DNA of 64,000 bases from Mesorhizobium muleiense (GCF_900099905.1 NZ_FNEE01000002.1:643791-707790); one strand, 5' to 3'; positions 15,527 to 23,898 are shown, counted from the stretch's first letter. The notes: generated by a model not told the origin, from the letters alone. Program-made: numbers and translations.

Positions 15527-16397
15527 GCCGAATTTCTCCTGCGGTCATCGAACAAATCCGGCTGGATGCTCGCGGGCCAAATGCCTTGACCACCCGCTCG
15601 TATAGCATACCGACAAATGCAAATATTAGTGGCACGACGCCGCGCAGATCCTGGGCAATGAACTGCAGCTCGCCGAGCGGGCAAACATCCCACATCGTCA
15701 GCCAGTCGCCGGCGTGGCGCTCGAGTATCTCAGGGCACGCCCGCACCATGTCGGATGCGGCCCAAAATAGAACCTCGTCTAGTTGGCCCTTGTTGTTGTC
15801 GGTCTCCGTCAAGGTCGAAAGCACCAGGCGCAAGTGCCCTTCCCCGTGCCGGCGTATGATGCGAGCCAGCGTCTCGACCGCGCGCGCCTCTCCCGGCTCC
15901 GGATAGCGATGCCGGTCGACAATCTTGATGCCGAGCTCATCACATAGGGCTTGGACGCGCGGTCGGTCAAAGCATCCCCGCTTCCTGAGCGCATGTTGCA
16001 CCGTCGACGGATCACGATTGAACAGCAACCCTATCTGCCCCCTAGGCAAGCTCGGCTTCAGCACCATCACGGCGCACATGGCCGCGTCTCGCGTTGCCAC
16101 GATACTATACTGACGCGACGGTCCTCTCATCTCGGCATACGTGCAGCCGTGCATGGCATACGTGCAGCCGTGCATGCGGGCCACGAGGTCGATGACATGC
16201 CGAGCCGTCACCAGCTTGACCACCGTTGCAAATCTCAGGCGTGGCCCCTGGAGCGGGTTCTGGCTTCGGCGGCTTGGGAAACGGCGCAGACCTTCATGCC
16301 CGCACCTTCCTGCGCTCGACGGCCACCTGCTTACCTTTGACAATGTCGGAGAACGCTTAAAAAGGACGCTCACAACGGAACACGAAATCCGCCGCAT
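15519..16397 (-). CDS. DnaA domain IV-like DNA-binding protein of prophage origin
   Basis: The frame is open for 292 residues but the first 55 look non-coding. From ARHVIDLVARMHGCTYA onward the sequence follows DnaA domain IV: SRQYSIVATRDAAMCAVMVL, then LPRGQIGLLFNRDPSTVQHA (the DHTTV-like DNA-contact motif is DPSTV here) and LRKRG. A second helical region (VETLARIIRRHGEGHLRLVL) follows and ends with LYERVVKAFG. It lacks the AAA+ ATPase, so it is a DNA-binding protein, not an initiator. A 21-bp in-frame tandem duplication doubles MHGCTYA. Confidence 0.65.
   Translation of the reverse strand: MRRISCSVVSVLFKRSPTLSKVSRWPSSAGRCGHEGLRRFPSRRSQNPLQGPRLRFATVVKLVTARHVIDLVARMHGCTYAMHGCTYAEMRGPSRQYSIVATRDAAMCAVMVLKPSLPRGQIGLLFNRDPSTVQHALRKRGCFDRPRVQALCDELGIKIVDRHRYPEPGEARAVETLARIIRRHGEGHLRLVLSTLTETDNNKGQLDEVLFWAASDMVRACPEILERHAGDWLTMWDVCPLGELQFIAQDLRGVVPLIFAFVGMLYERVVKAFGPRASSRICSMTAGEIRHE
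16134..16175. repeat. 21-bp in-frame tandem duplication
   Basis: The unit GGCATACGTGCAGCCGTGCA plus one base occurs twice without mismatch, at 16134-16154 and 16155-16175. It adds seven residues (MHGCTYA) to the DnaA-like protein before its DNA-binding helices. Confidence 0.95.
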
Positions 16398-16410
16398 CCC
16401 GGGTGACTAC

Positions 16411-16617
16411 TTAGTTGTTGCCTTGTCGGTTTTTCTTCGGTTTCGCTATCAATGCAGCAGGAGGAGCGGTTTCAGCCTTAAGTCGTTGCTCTCGCAGCCG
16501 AGCAGTCTTTGCATCTCGTGCTGCGCGCTCAATATCTGTTAATGCCCTTGCAGCATCCGACGTGCGCTCCTGCCTGTCGTATTTTTCTTGATGGGTTAAG
16601 CCTTGTCTTTCCCGCAT
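16411..16617 (-). CDS. Small basic hypothetical protein, 68 aa
   Basis: MRERQGLTHQEKYDRQERTS then DAARALTDIERAARDAKTAR and LREQRLKAETAPP. It is highly helical and charged. ATG 16617 has AGGACAGGAA upstream. The start overlaps the end of the VRVANxAPYR short ORF in another frame, so the two could be translationally coupled. I recognise the pattern as a small rhizobial protein type with no known function. Confidence 0.65.
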   Translation of the reverse strand: MRERQGLTHQEKYDRQERTSDAARALTDIERAARDAKTARLREQRLKAETAPPAALIAKPKKNRQGNN

Positions 16618-16811
16618 TTCCTGTCCTCGATCTGACGGTATGGCGCTCTGTTGGCGACCCGAACGATCGTCGCGAGATCGTGTTCCCCCAGACAACGAAA
16701 AAGCCCGCGCCTCTGGCGGAGCGCGGGCCCGATGTTCCGGCAGCCGAGTGCTATTCTTCGAAATGCGGGCCACGTGACACCCACCAGGAACTTAAGTGGG
16801 TGTCCCAGCAT
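16596..16811 (-). CDS. VRVANxAPYR module, copy B (short ORF after a terminator)
   Basis: The conserved part is RGLFRCLGEHDLATIVRVAN then RAPYRQIEDRKCGKDKA, ending at 16596. It pairs with copy A at 10976-11170, with synonymous differences through VRVAN and APYR. The upstream half of the frame runs through the hairpin at 16697-16728 and is probably not translated. Its end overlaps the start of the 68-aa gene. A leader peptide or small regulatory ORF is possible; no start codon is conserved between the copies. Confidence 0.35.
   Translation of the reverse strand: MLGHPLKFLVGVTWPAFRRIALGCRNIGPALRQRRGLFRCLGEHDLATIVRVANRAPYRQIEDRKCGKDKA
16697..16728 (-). terminator. Rho-independent terminator reading leftwards
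   Basis: Perfect 8-bp stem GCCCGCGC (16703-16710) / GCGCGGGC (16721-16728) followed on the minus strand by TTTTT. No minus-strand gene lies upstream of it, so its own gene seems to have been lost when katE was brought next to it. Confidence 0.75.
16776..16804 (+). promoter_or_regulatory. Inverted repeat upstream of katE, possible promoter/operator
   Basis: GACACCCAC (16776-16784) and GTGGGTGTC (16796-16804) are exact complements around an 11-base spacer containing GGAAC. GGAAC at 16787-16791 followed after 17 bases by CATT resembles the GGAAC-N16/17-CGTT promoter used by the general-stress sigma factor EcfG of alphaproteobacteria. This would fit a catalase; it is one base off consensus and not proven. 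Confidence 0.4.
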
Positions 16812-16856
16812 TGAGGGAGACCTGAAGCCGCCCCCTCCTTTTCAAGGAATTCAAGC

Positions 16857-18968
16857 ATGGCCAAGCCAACCAGACAGTCGTCGGGCAAGCCCGCGACGAT
16901 CCATGATCAAAAGCTCGTGCGGGGGAACGGAGGCGAGCTTCACCAGATCGCCGAAGGCGACAGCGAGATCCTGACGACCGCCCAAGGCGGCCCAGTGGCC
17001 GATGACCAGAATACTTTAAGGATTGGCCAGCGCGGACCGTCACTAATCGAAGACTTCCACTTCCGTGAGAAGATTTTTCATTTCGATCACGAGCGCATTC
17101 CCGAGCGCGTCGTGCATGCACGCGGCTATGGCGCGCACGGCTTCTTCGAGACCTATGAATCGCTAGCGGCTTACACCCGCGCGGATATCTTCCAGCGTGC
17201 CGGCGAGAAGACGCCGGCCTTCGTGCGGTTCTCCACGGTGGCCGGTTCGAAAGGCTCGTTCGACCTGGCGCGGGACGTGCGTGGGTTCGCCGTCAAATTC
17301 TACACCAACGAAGGCAATTGGGATCTCGTCGGCAACAACATCCCAGTTTTCTTTATTCAGGACGCAATCAAGTTTCCCGACGTCATTCATTCAGTGAAGC
17401 CGGAGCCTGATCGTGCCTTCCCACAGGCGCAATCGGCACACGACAATTTCTGGGACTTCATCAGCCTGACGCCCGAATCGATGCATATGGTCATGTGGGT
17501 CATGTCGGATCGGGCGATACCTCGGTCCTTCCGGTTCATGCAGGGATTCGGCGTTCACACGTTCCGGCTGGTCAATGCGAAGGACGAATCCACCTTCGTC
17601 AAATTCATCTGGAAGCCGAAGCTCGGCATGCAGTCGGTCGTTTGGAACGAAGCGGTCAAGATCAACGGCGCTGACCCCGATTTTCATCGACGCGACCTCT
17701 GGAATGCCATCCAGTCTGGTGATTTCCCGGAATGGGAGCTCAACCTCCAGCTCTTCGATCAGGACTTCGCGGACAGTTTTGACTTCGACGTTCTGGATCC
17801 GACCAAGATCATTCCGGAAGAAATCCTCGCGCCGGTCCCGGTCGGCCGCTTGGTGCTCGATCGTATGCCCGACAATTTCTTCGCCGAGACCGAGCAGGTC
17901 GCGTTCATGACGCAGAACGTACCGCCCGGCGTCGACTTTTCCAACGATCCCCTGCTGCAGGGTCGAAACTTCTCCTACCTGGACACGCAACTGAAGCGTC
18001 TCGGCAGCCCCAATTTCACCCATATCCCGATCAACGCACCCAAATGCCCGTTCCACCACTTCCAGCAGGATGGCCTCATGGCGATGCGCAATCCGGTCGG
18101 CCGCGTGAACTACCAGCCGAATTCATTCGGCGAAGGCCCGCGGGAATCGCCGCAGCACGGTTTCCGGTCGTTCGCCGAGGCGGAGGAAGGCCAGAAAGTC
18201 CGTCTGCGCGCAGAGAGCTTCGCCGACCACTACAGCCAGGCGCGACAGTTCTTCAACAGTCAGACCGCGCCTGAGCAGAAGCATATCGCCATGGCGCTGT
18301 CCTTCGAGCTCTCCAAGGTCGAGACAACGGTTATCCGCGAGCGCATGGTGTCGCATCTCCTCAACATTGATGAAGGCTTGGCAGAAACTGTCGCTGACAA
18401 GCTTGGCATGAAGCAATTGCCCAAGCCCGCGGATGCGGCGGTCGCGCCGAGGGACGATCTCGAACCATCGCCGGCGCTCAGCATCATCCGGAACGGGCCT
18501 GACAGTTTTGCTGGCCGCAAGGTCGGTGTGCTTGTCAGTCCCGGCGCCGATGCAGCGCTGCTGAAGAACCTCCAGGCAGCGATCGAGAAGGAAGGCGCAG
18601 TGATGGAGGTCATAGCGCCCAAGGTGGGCGGCGTCGAGGCGGCGGATGGAAGTCTCATCGCTGCAAAGCACATGATCGACGGCGGGCCATCGGTCCTGTT
18701 CGACGCAGTAGCGCTGATCCTCTCCGAGGAAGGAGCGGAGCGCCTGACGGGCGAGGCCGCCGCGCGCGATTTCGTTGCCGACGCTTTTGCTCATTGCAAA
18801 TTCATCGGCTTCACGTCGGGCGCCGTCCCGCTGCTGCAGAAGGCCGGCGTCGATCCGGAAGCCGATGAAGGCATGATTGGTCTCGATGATCCCAAGGCGA
18901 TTACCGGTTTTATCGAGGGCTGCCGCAAGCTGCGTCTCTGGAGCCGGGAAATGGCCGTCAAACTCTAG
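16857..18968 (+). CDS. katE: Large-subunit (clade 2) catalase HPII
   Basis: 703 residues, the length of HPII-type catalases with the extra C-terminal domain. The heme-site His is His87 in [12 protein letters not shown], the distal Asn is in [12 protein letters not shown] (about 160), and the proximal heme-ligand Tyr374 lies in [12 protein letters not shown]. The core ends near residue 520; the last about 150 residues ([20 protein letters not shown] and following) form the class I glutaminase-like fold typical of HPII. It converts H2O2 to water and oxygen in the cytoplasm. ATG 16857 has a short A/G-rich leader. A stress promoter-like site lies upstream, and it heads a group of stress-type genes. 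Confidence 0.97.
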   Translation: MAKPTRQSSGKPATIHDQKLVRGNGGELHQIAEGDSEILTTAQGGPVADDQNTLRIGQRGPSLIEDFHFREKIFHFDHERIPERVVHARGYGAHGFFETYESLAAYTRADIFQRAGEKTPAFVRFSTVAGSKGSFDLARDVRGFAVKFYTNEGNWDLVGNNIPVFFIQDAIKFPDVIHSVKPEPDRAFPQAQSAHDNFWDFISLTPESMHMVMWVMSDRAIPRSFRFMQGFGVHTFRLVNAKDESTFVKFIWKPKLGMQSVVWNEAVKINGADPDFHRRDLWNAIQSGDFPEWELNLQLFDQDFADSFDFDVLDPTKIIPEEILAPVPVGRLVLDRMPDNFFAETEQVAFMTQNVPPGVDFSNDPLLQGRNFSYLDTQLKRLGSPNFTHIPINAPKCPFHHFQQDGLMAMRNPVGRVNYQPNSFGEGPRESPQHGFRSFAEAEEGQKVRLRAESFADHYSQARQFFNSQTAPEQKHIAMALSFELSKVETTVIRERMVSHLLNIDEGLAETVADKLGMKQLPKPADAAVAPRDDLEPSPALSIIRNGPDSFAGRKVGVLVSPGADAALLKNLQAAIEKEGAVMEVIAPKVGGVEAADGSLIAAKHMIDGGPSVLFDAVALILSEEGAERLTGEAAARDFVADAFAHCKFIGFTSGAVPLLQKAGVDPEADEGMIGLDDPKAITGFIEGCRKLRLWSREMAVKL

Positions 18969-18988
18969 CGATGGTGACGGAGTTTCTC

Positions 18989-19496
18989 ATGCAGATCATT
19001 CGAACCGAAGTTACCCAGGCAACCGCCCCGACCGGACAGCCCATCCTGCGCGTGATCTTCTGCGGCGAAGGCGGTGACTGCGTTGCCGTCGACCTGGCAC
19101 GCGTTGAGGGCGGAAACAACGAGGCCGCTATCAATCGAGCGAAGGCGGTCCTGGTCCAGATCGCGACCTTCGATTTGGCTGTGAACGACTATGATGCCCG
19201 AAGCAATGGCAATTTTGACGAAGTCGCCGTCACAGCGGCGAATGACGAAAACGGCGGGCTCTATATCTTTGAGTATCGGCGGACGCGGCCGTCAGGTTCT
19301 TCCCTCCAGGATGCCAAGTTTAGAGGCTGCGCGGGAGGAAGCGGTTCGATGCGCTATCGATCTTCTGGTCGACCTTCAGCCGGGCACGGACGATCTTTCA
19401 GGTTGGCTCGTGCGCCTGCGCGACGAGAACGGCGAACTGCTGCTGTACGCCATCGACGTGCAGGAGGCGCAAGCGGCCCGCCTGACAAGACCATGA
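18989..19496 (+). pseudogene. Small stress-cluster gene(s) with frameshift near 19290
   Basis: After GGAG, ATG 18989 opens MQIIRTEVTQATAPTGQPIL then RVIFCGEGGDCVAVDLARVE, NNEAAINRAKAVLVQIATFD and GNFDEVAVTAANDENGGLYI, FEYR. The natural continuation appears in the next frame, RQVLPSRMPSLEAAREEAVR, CAIDLLVDLQPGTDDLSGWL and ENGELLLYAIDVQEAQAA, ending at 19496. The latter half resembles DUF6894 proteins. Either one gene is frameshifted or two overlapping genes meet here, the second starting at ATG 19311. The uncorrected first frame runs on to 19609. Confidence 0.6.
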
Positions 19497-19611
19497 ACCG
19501 GCATCGGCTAAAGGCGGATTGGCAGAGATGCGAGGCTACGGCGGGACCTCCCGGGCTACGCCCGCGCTCAGATAGAGACTATGCATCACCCCACCGCGGC
19601 CGCGGCTGATC

Positions 19612-20220
19612 ATGGCCGCCCTAGGCCTGGTACACGGTCCGCTTGGTGAGAATTCCCTACATCTTTGCGTTGACATGCAGCGCCTGTTCGCGCCGGGCGG
19701 GCCTTGGGCCGTGCCGTGGGCGCAAAACGTGCTGCCGGTCATCGAGGAATTGACCGCAAGACATCCGCAGCAAACGCTGTTCACACGTTTTGTTCCGGCC
19801 GCTCGGCCTGGCGAAGGACCGGGCATGTGGGCGCGGTATTATCAGCGTTGGGCCGAGGTCACCCTTGCCAACATCGATGCCGGCCTCGTCGATCTGATGC
19901 CTTCTCTAGCGCGGTTCGTGCCGCCGGCAAGAACGCTCGACAAGCATGTCTATTCGCCGTGGACTGAAGGCCGGCTCGACGCGATGCTCAATGGGTCAGG
20001 GATCGACACGCTGGTCATCACCGGCGGCGAAACCGACGTCTGCGTGCTTGCCACGGTCCTCGGCGCCATCGACCGTGGTTTTCGTGTCGTCCTTGCGACC
20101 GATGCCATCTGCAGTTCGGTTGACCAGACGCATGAGGCACTGTTGGAGCTCTACCGCTCTCGCTTCAGCGAGCAAGTCGAGGCGGTGCTGATCGAAGAGG
20201 TTCTGGAGAACTGGCGTTAG
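19612..20220 (+). CDS. Isochorismatase-fold cysteine hydrolase, 202 aa
   Basis: The catalytic triad of the family can be placed: Asp21 (LHLCVDMQRLF), Lys111 (LDKHVYSPW) and Cys144 (ETDVCVLATVLG). Members hydrolyse amides such as nicotinamide or N-carbamoyl compounds, or vinyl ethers; the substrate is not visible. A 25-bp gap separates it from the DUF6766 gene, suggesting one operon. A second, unrelated copy of the fold occurs at 48817-49464. Confidence 0.88.
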   Translation: MAALGLVHGPLGENSLHLCVDMQRLFAPGGPWAVPWAQNVLPVIEELTARHPQQTLFTRFVPAARPGEGPGMWARYYQRWAEVTLANIDAGLVDLMPSLARFVPPARTLDKHVYSPWTEGRLDAMLNGSGIDTLVITGGETDVCVLATVLGAIDRGFRVVLATDAICSSVDQTHEALLELYRSRFSEQVEAVLIEEVLENWR

Positions 20221-20244
20221 CCGGAGCTGCCGAGGGAGACGACC

Positions 20245-20883
20245 ATGAAAAGCTTTTTCCGGGACAATGGACTGACGATCGCCCTGGTGGCGATGTTCTT
20301 GTTCAGTGCGATTGGCATGATCTGGTCGGGTCATACGGCCTACAATGAAGAGCTTCAGAACCACGGTTCGGCATCGATTGGGCTGCTCTCCTATCTTGCG
20401 AGCGGCGACTTCCTCTCGGCGCTGTTCGAGAACTGGGAAAGCGAATTCCTGCAGATGTCGGCCTATGTCATGCTGACTGCAATGCTGTTCCAGCGCGGTT
20501 CCGCCGAGTCTCGTGATCCCGATGATCCCAACCGGCCCGAGGACGAACTTCCGACCGCCACCCGCAGGCGCAACCCGATCCTGTCGTGGCTCTATTCATA
20601 CTCGCTGGGCTTGGCGCTGGCCCTGCTGTTCATCATCTCATTTGCCTTGCATTGGTGGGCGAGCCTGGCGGCCGCAAACGAGGAGGCGCTTCGGCACGGC
20701 GGCGAGGTTCAATCCTTGGGAGACTATCTTCTCGACGCCCAGCTATGGTTCGAGTCCTTTCAGAACTGGCAGTCGGAATTCATGTCGACGGCCGTCCTGG
20801 TCCTGCTGTCGATTTTCCTACGCCACAAGGGCTCCCCGGAATCAAAGCCAGCCGGCGCGTCAAACTCCGAAACCGGCGCATGA
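20245..20883 (+). CDS. DUF6766-family membrane protein, 212 aa
   Basis: It starts MKSFFRDNGLTIALVAMFLF after a GGGAGACGACC leader. Two homologous halves are seen: a helix, NWESEFLQMSAYVMLTAMLF, and later a helix, NWQSEFMSTAVLVLLSIFLR, each ending the half with FQRGS or RHKGSPESKP. The repeated FxNWxSEF motif is typical of this family, often found near catalases and KTSC proteins. Four membrane helices in total. Function unknown. Confidence 0.85.
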   Translation: MKSFFRDNGLTIALVAMFLFSAIGMIWSGHTAYNEELQNHGSASIGLLSYLASGDFLSALFENWESEFLQMSAYVMLTAMLFQRGSAESRDPDDPNRPEDELPTATRRRNPILSWLYSYSLGLALALLFIISFALHWWASLAAANEEALRHGGEVQSLGDYLLDAQLWFESFQNWQSEFMSTAVLVLLSIFLRHKGSPESKPAGASNSETGA

Positions 20884-20907
20884 GTCTCCGCGTGCAGGCA
20901 ACGCTCG

Positions 20908-21114
20908 CTATGCTTCGGCAATGGGGCGGTGCCGGCAACGGTCGCGAAAGTGGTCGTTGAAGAACCGGCCCTTTACGAAGGCGTTTCGGAACGCCGCATA
21001 GGTCTCCGGCGGCACAGCCTCGTAGTCATAACGCGTGCCGCTCGCGACGAACCACACCGAGAGAACCCTTGTCTCCGGATCGTACTCGGTCTTGCGGATT
21101 AACGTTGATGGCAT
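20908..21114 (-). CDS. KTSC-domain protein (copy 2), 68 aa
   Basis: MPSTLIRKTEYDPETRVLSV then WFVASGTRYDYEAVPPETYA and AFVKGRFFNDHFRDRC. It is the paralog of the KTSC protein at 9595-9813 and closely resembles it through residue 60, with different ends. It has a convergent orientation to DUF6766. Stand-alone KTSC proteins have no established activity. Confidence 0.88.
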   Translation of the reverse strand: MPSTLIRKTEYDPETRVLSVWFVASGTRYDYEAVPPETYAAFRNAFVKGRFFNDHFRDRCRHRPIAEA

Positions 21115-21126
21115 GATATCGGCGCT

Positions 21127-21432
21127 CTATACGAGCGCCATTGGCATGTAGCGGGCGATCACCGTGTCCTGCCGGAACCGCCGTTCTAGCTCGGCGCGCC
21201 GTTTGCGCCAGTCCGGCAGATCGACATCATCCACCATCACTTCGAAGATGACGATTTCATCTGTGCTGGACTGCTCGCCATCCTGCCACTGACCTTCCGC
21301 GGGCGCCTGCAGGTAGGCTGTGACGCCGTCGAAACGGCTGGCCAGGTCTTCCTTCACACGGTCGAAATCTTCCCGGCCAAATGGGCGACCGGTGTTGTCC
21401 GCGCGGGGAAGCAGGATCTGGACGAGGTGCAT
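21127..21432 (-). CDS. Conserved-type hypothetical protein, 101 aa
   Basis: MHLVQILLPRADNTGRPFGR then EDFDRVKEDLASRFDGVTAY and IFEVMVDDVDLPDWRKRRAE, RFRQDTVIARYMPMALV. Beta-alpha-beta order with an N-terminal strand VQILLP suggests a ferredoxin-like or stress-inducible small fold. It lies 12 bp upstream of the KTSC gene, same strand, so they may be cotranscribed. No function known. Confidence 0.75.
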   Translation of the reverse strand: MHLVQILLPRADNTGRPFGREDFDRVKEDLASRFDGVTAYLQAPAEGQWQDGEQSSTDEIVIFEVMVDDVDLPDWRKRRAELERRFRQDTVIARYMPMALV

Positions 21433-21554
21433 GGCGACCGCTCAATGAAAAGCGGTCACCGATTCCAAAGAACGACGCGTTCCCTTGCCTGGTCGGAGCC
21501 GGCTTGACCTTCGCGGGCCGGCGAGACAGTCGGCGAGCGATTCGCGCCGTCCGC

Positions 21555-22781
21555 CTAGCGCATCAGGCCCGCCGCCCGCAGGGCATCTTCAATGATCTTC
21601 TTCACGCCGGGCTGGCGCGATTGATGGATGGCAGTCGGCTGCGGGGGCTTCGTCTTCGCATTTTGTATACTTGGCGCCGGTGACTGGGGTAGTTGCCGTT
21701 GGCTGGCGGGCAATTGCGGCCTTGATTTCCGGGAGGCGCTATCCTCGGTTGCCGCGATCCCCCAAAACTGCGCGATCTCGCGTGTGGAGGCGATGCCGAC
21801 ATCAAGCATATAAGGTCCCGGAGCGCCGAGGCCGTTGCCGAGCGGCGTGCCGTGGCCCATCCCGGCGATCATGTTGATTTCGATCAAGGCATCTCCCGCC
21901 CCGTTACGCCAGACCTGCTTTGCGTGCGGTCCGGCAGCTTCCCGACGCGTCGGCGCTTTCTCAAGCCGGTGGACTCCCCGCCACTGGCCTGCGATCGCTT
22001 CCGCGTTGGATGGCGAAACCGTGTGGTCAGCGGCACCGTGCCAAATCGAAATCCTCGGCCACGGTCCCCGATGATCCGATGCGCCGCGGAGGGCCCGTTG
22101 CAGATCCTGTTCCGAAGGACCGCCGTGGCCGCGCATGCGATCGAAGGCCTCCGGGATTGTCGTTGCGCTGCCGTAGGGCAGGCCGGCAATTAACGCACCG
22201 CCGGCAAACACTTCCGGATAGGTCGCCAGCATGGCCGCTGCCATTGCGCCTCCGGCCGAGAGGCCGGTGATGAAGATTCGCCTTCGGTCGAGACCGTGGG
22301 TGACGACCATCGTCTCGATCATCTGGCGAATCGAAAGCGCCTCGCCCGAACCACGCTTGGTGTCGCCAGGCTGGAACCAGTTGAAACAGAGGTTCGGATT
22401 GTTGCCGCGTTGCTGTTCGGGAAAGAGCAGCGCGAAGCCAGCCTCGTCGGCGAGTTGGGACCAGCCGGAATGATGGTCATAGCCGGCCGCGTTCTGGGTG
22501 CAGCCATGCAGCACGACGACGAGCGGGGTGCCCTTGGATAGGTCATTGGGAATGTAGAACTTCGCTTCCAACCCGCCAGGATTGATACCGAAGTCGGCCA
22601 GCGTCCGGAGGTGGTCTGACGCACCGAGGTCGGCGGGATGTGCGGCATGTCGCGCCTGCAGCGCGGCAAGGCGGGCGATGGTATCAGAGATTTTTCGCAA
22701 TGGAGCCGTCCCTGTTGTGACGCCCGGAATGGACGGCCATCCGTGCAACGCACGTGCAGCAATATCGTTGCTGCGTTGCAC
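21555..22781 (-). CDS. PHB depolymerase-family esterase, 408 aa
   Basis: The alpha/beta-hydrolase core spans about 70-360. It has the oxyanion-hole segment VVVLHGCTQNAAGYD, the lipase box GLSAGGAM with nucleophile Ser175, Asp252 in HGAADHTVSP and His310 in GMGHGTPLG, an arrangement shown by extracellular-type PHB depolymerases and feruloyl-esterase relatives. No obvious signal peptide is present at the N-terminus, so an intracellular role is possible. The C-terminal 50 residues are Pro/Gln/Ser-rich and low in complexity. The GTG start at 22781 is uncertain; a later start is possible. Confidence 0.85.
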   Translation of the reverse strand: MQRSNDIAARALHGWPSIPGVTTGTAPLRKISDTIARLAALQARHAAHPADLGASDHLRTLADFGINPGGLEAKFYIPNDLSKGTPLVVVLHGCTQNAAGYDHHSGWSQLADEAGFALLFPEQQRGNNPNLCFNWFQPGDTKRGSGEALSIRQMIETMVVTHGLDRRRIFITGLSAGGAMAAAMLATYPEVFAGGALIAGLPYGSATTIPEAFDRMRGHGGPSEQDLQRALRGASDHRGPWPRISIWHGAADHTVSPSNAEAIAGQWRGVHRLEKAPTRREAAGPHAKQVWRNGAGDALIEINMIAGMGHGTPLGNGLGAPGPYMLDVGIASTREIAQFWGIAATEDSASRKSRPQLPASQRQLPQSPAPSIQNAKTKPPQPTAIHQSRQPGVKKIIEDALRAAGLMR

Positions 22782-22850
22782 AAAAACAAGGGAGCGCGGC
22801 GGGAGAATGGAGTCCGGCCGATCCTCTCGGTCGGCCTGGAGTAGACGTCT

Positions 22851-23777
22851 TCAGCTTCGACTGGCTGTGAGATGGAGCGCGTCTTCTTCGTCGTCGCGCT
22901 GCTTGCCGCCTAACGCTGCCGCTGCGCTGGCGATGAACGCACCGATCATGAGAGAAAGCGCGCCAACCAGCGCGAAGCTGGCGCCGGCTTTTCTAGCTGT
23001 GTCGGCTGCTTCCTGTGCTTGGACTTTGGCCGCCTCGACCTGAGCAAGCACCGCATCAACCCGGGCAGTAGCATCCGCTTGCGACAAGCCAGTGCGAGCG
23101 GCCACGAGTTGGCCCAGATAAGTCTTGTCGTCAGCCGAGACTTCGCCGGCCGCTGCACTCATAATGAGGATGCGGGAGGCTTGTGCGGCTGCTGTCGCAT
23201 CGCCCTCCGCGCCCGGCGCCGCCAGCCTGGAAGGATCGTTCGGGCGGAACAGCGCATCGACGAAATACGACGCCGCGCCGCTGCCTCCGTCGTTCCCGGC
23301 GTTTGCGGTCGCCCCTGCCGAGGCACCCATTGCTGCTCCCGAGGCCACTGTCGAGGCCGCCTTGACGCCGGTGCCGATTGCCGCGGACAGCGCCGAACCG
23401 AGCACGAACACGACCAGAAGCGTCGCCAGCGCCCAGGCCATGAATCCGTGCGCGGTATCCCGGAAGAACGTCTCGTCCGTATGGATGCCGACCCATTTGG
23501 TGCGAAGGCGCCCGGTCAGGTACCCCCCGAGCCCGGATGACAACCATTGCACGATGACCAGCCAGATCGCAGTGGACACAGCGAAGGTGGTGACGCTGGC
23601 GCTTTCGTTGGACCATGGAGACACCATCGTGAGCCCGAGGCCGGACCCGAGAAGCATCAGGATGAACGTCAGGGTCGAGGCAGCGAAGGCGCCGGCGATG
23701 ATCGGTCCCCAGTTGACTGCGGATGACGAGGACTCGACCGGCGCGGCGCCGTCGGTCGCCAGGATGGTTGATGCCAC
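22851..23777 (-). CDS. Multi-TM membrane protein with Ala/Gly-rich loop, 308 aa
   Basis: Begins MASTILATDGAAPVESSSSA. Membrane segments lie near 25-50, 65-85, 115-140 and 268-290. Between them is a long Ala/Gly/Ser-rich region (about 140-265) with ADDKTYLGQLVAARTGLSQA and DAVLAQVEAAKVQAQEAADT, a coiled-coil-like stretch. The start has AGGAGGAATCC upstream. It is a rhizobial membrane-protein type sometimes called PhnA-like, but no catalytic motif is present. It follows a 25-aa membrane peptide gene by nine bases. Confidence 0.7.
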   Translation of the reverse strand: MASTILATDGAAPVESSSSAVNWGPIIAGAFAASTLTFILMLLGSGLGLTMVSPWSNESASVTTFAVSTAIWLVIVQWLSSGLGGYLTGRLRTKWVGIHTDETFFRDTAHGFMAWALATLLVVFVLGSALSAAIGTGVKAASTVASGAAMGASAGATANAGNDGGSGAASYFVDALFRPNDPSRLAAPGAEGDATAAAQASRILIMSAAAGEVSADDKTYLGQLVAARTGLSQADATARVDAVLAQVEAAKVQAQEAADTARKAGASFALVGALSLMIGAFIASAAAALGGKQRDDEEDALHLTASRS

Positions 23778-23786
23778 GGATTCCTC

Positions 23787-23864
23787 CTACCGCATGAACA
23801 GCGCGAGAAGGATGATGATCGGAATAGGAACTCCGAGCAGCCAGAGTAGAATGCCACGACCCAT
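23787..23864 (-). CDS. 25-aa hydrophobic membrane peptide
   Basis: MGRGILLWLLGVPIPIIILL then ALFMR: one membrane helix with an internal VPIP kink. ATAGGAGGC lies just before the ATG. It is directly upstream of the 308-aa membrane protein on the same strand, so the two are likely cotranscribed. Too short for routine gene calling; function unknown. Confidence 0.75.
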   Translation of the reverse strand: MGRGILLWLLGVPIPIIILLALFMR

Positions 23865-23898
23865 GATTGCCTCCTATCGAAAGACGGATGTTGGAAGT

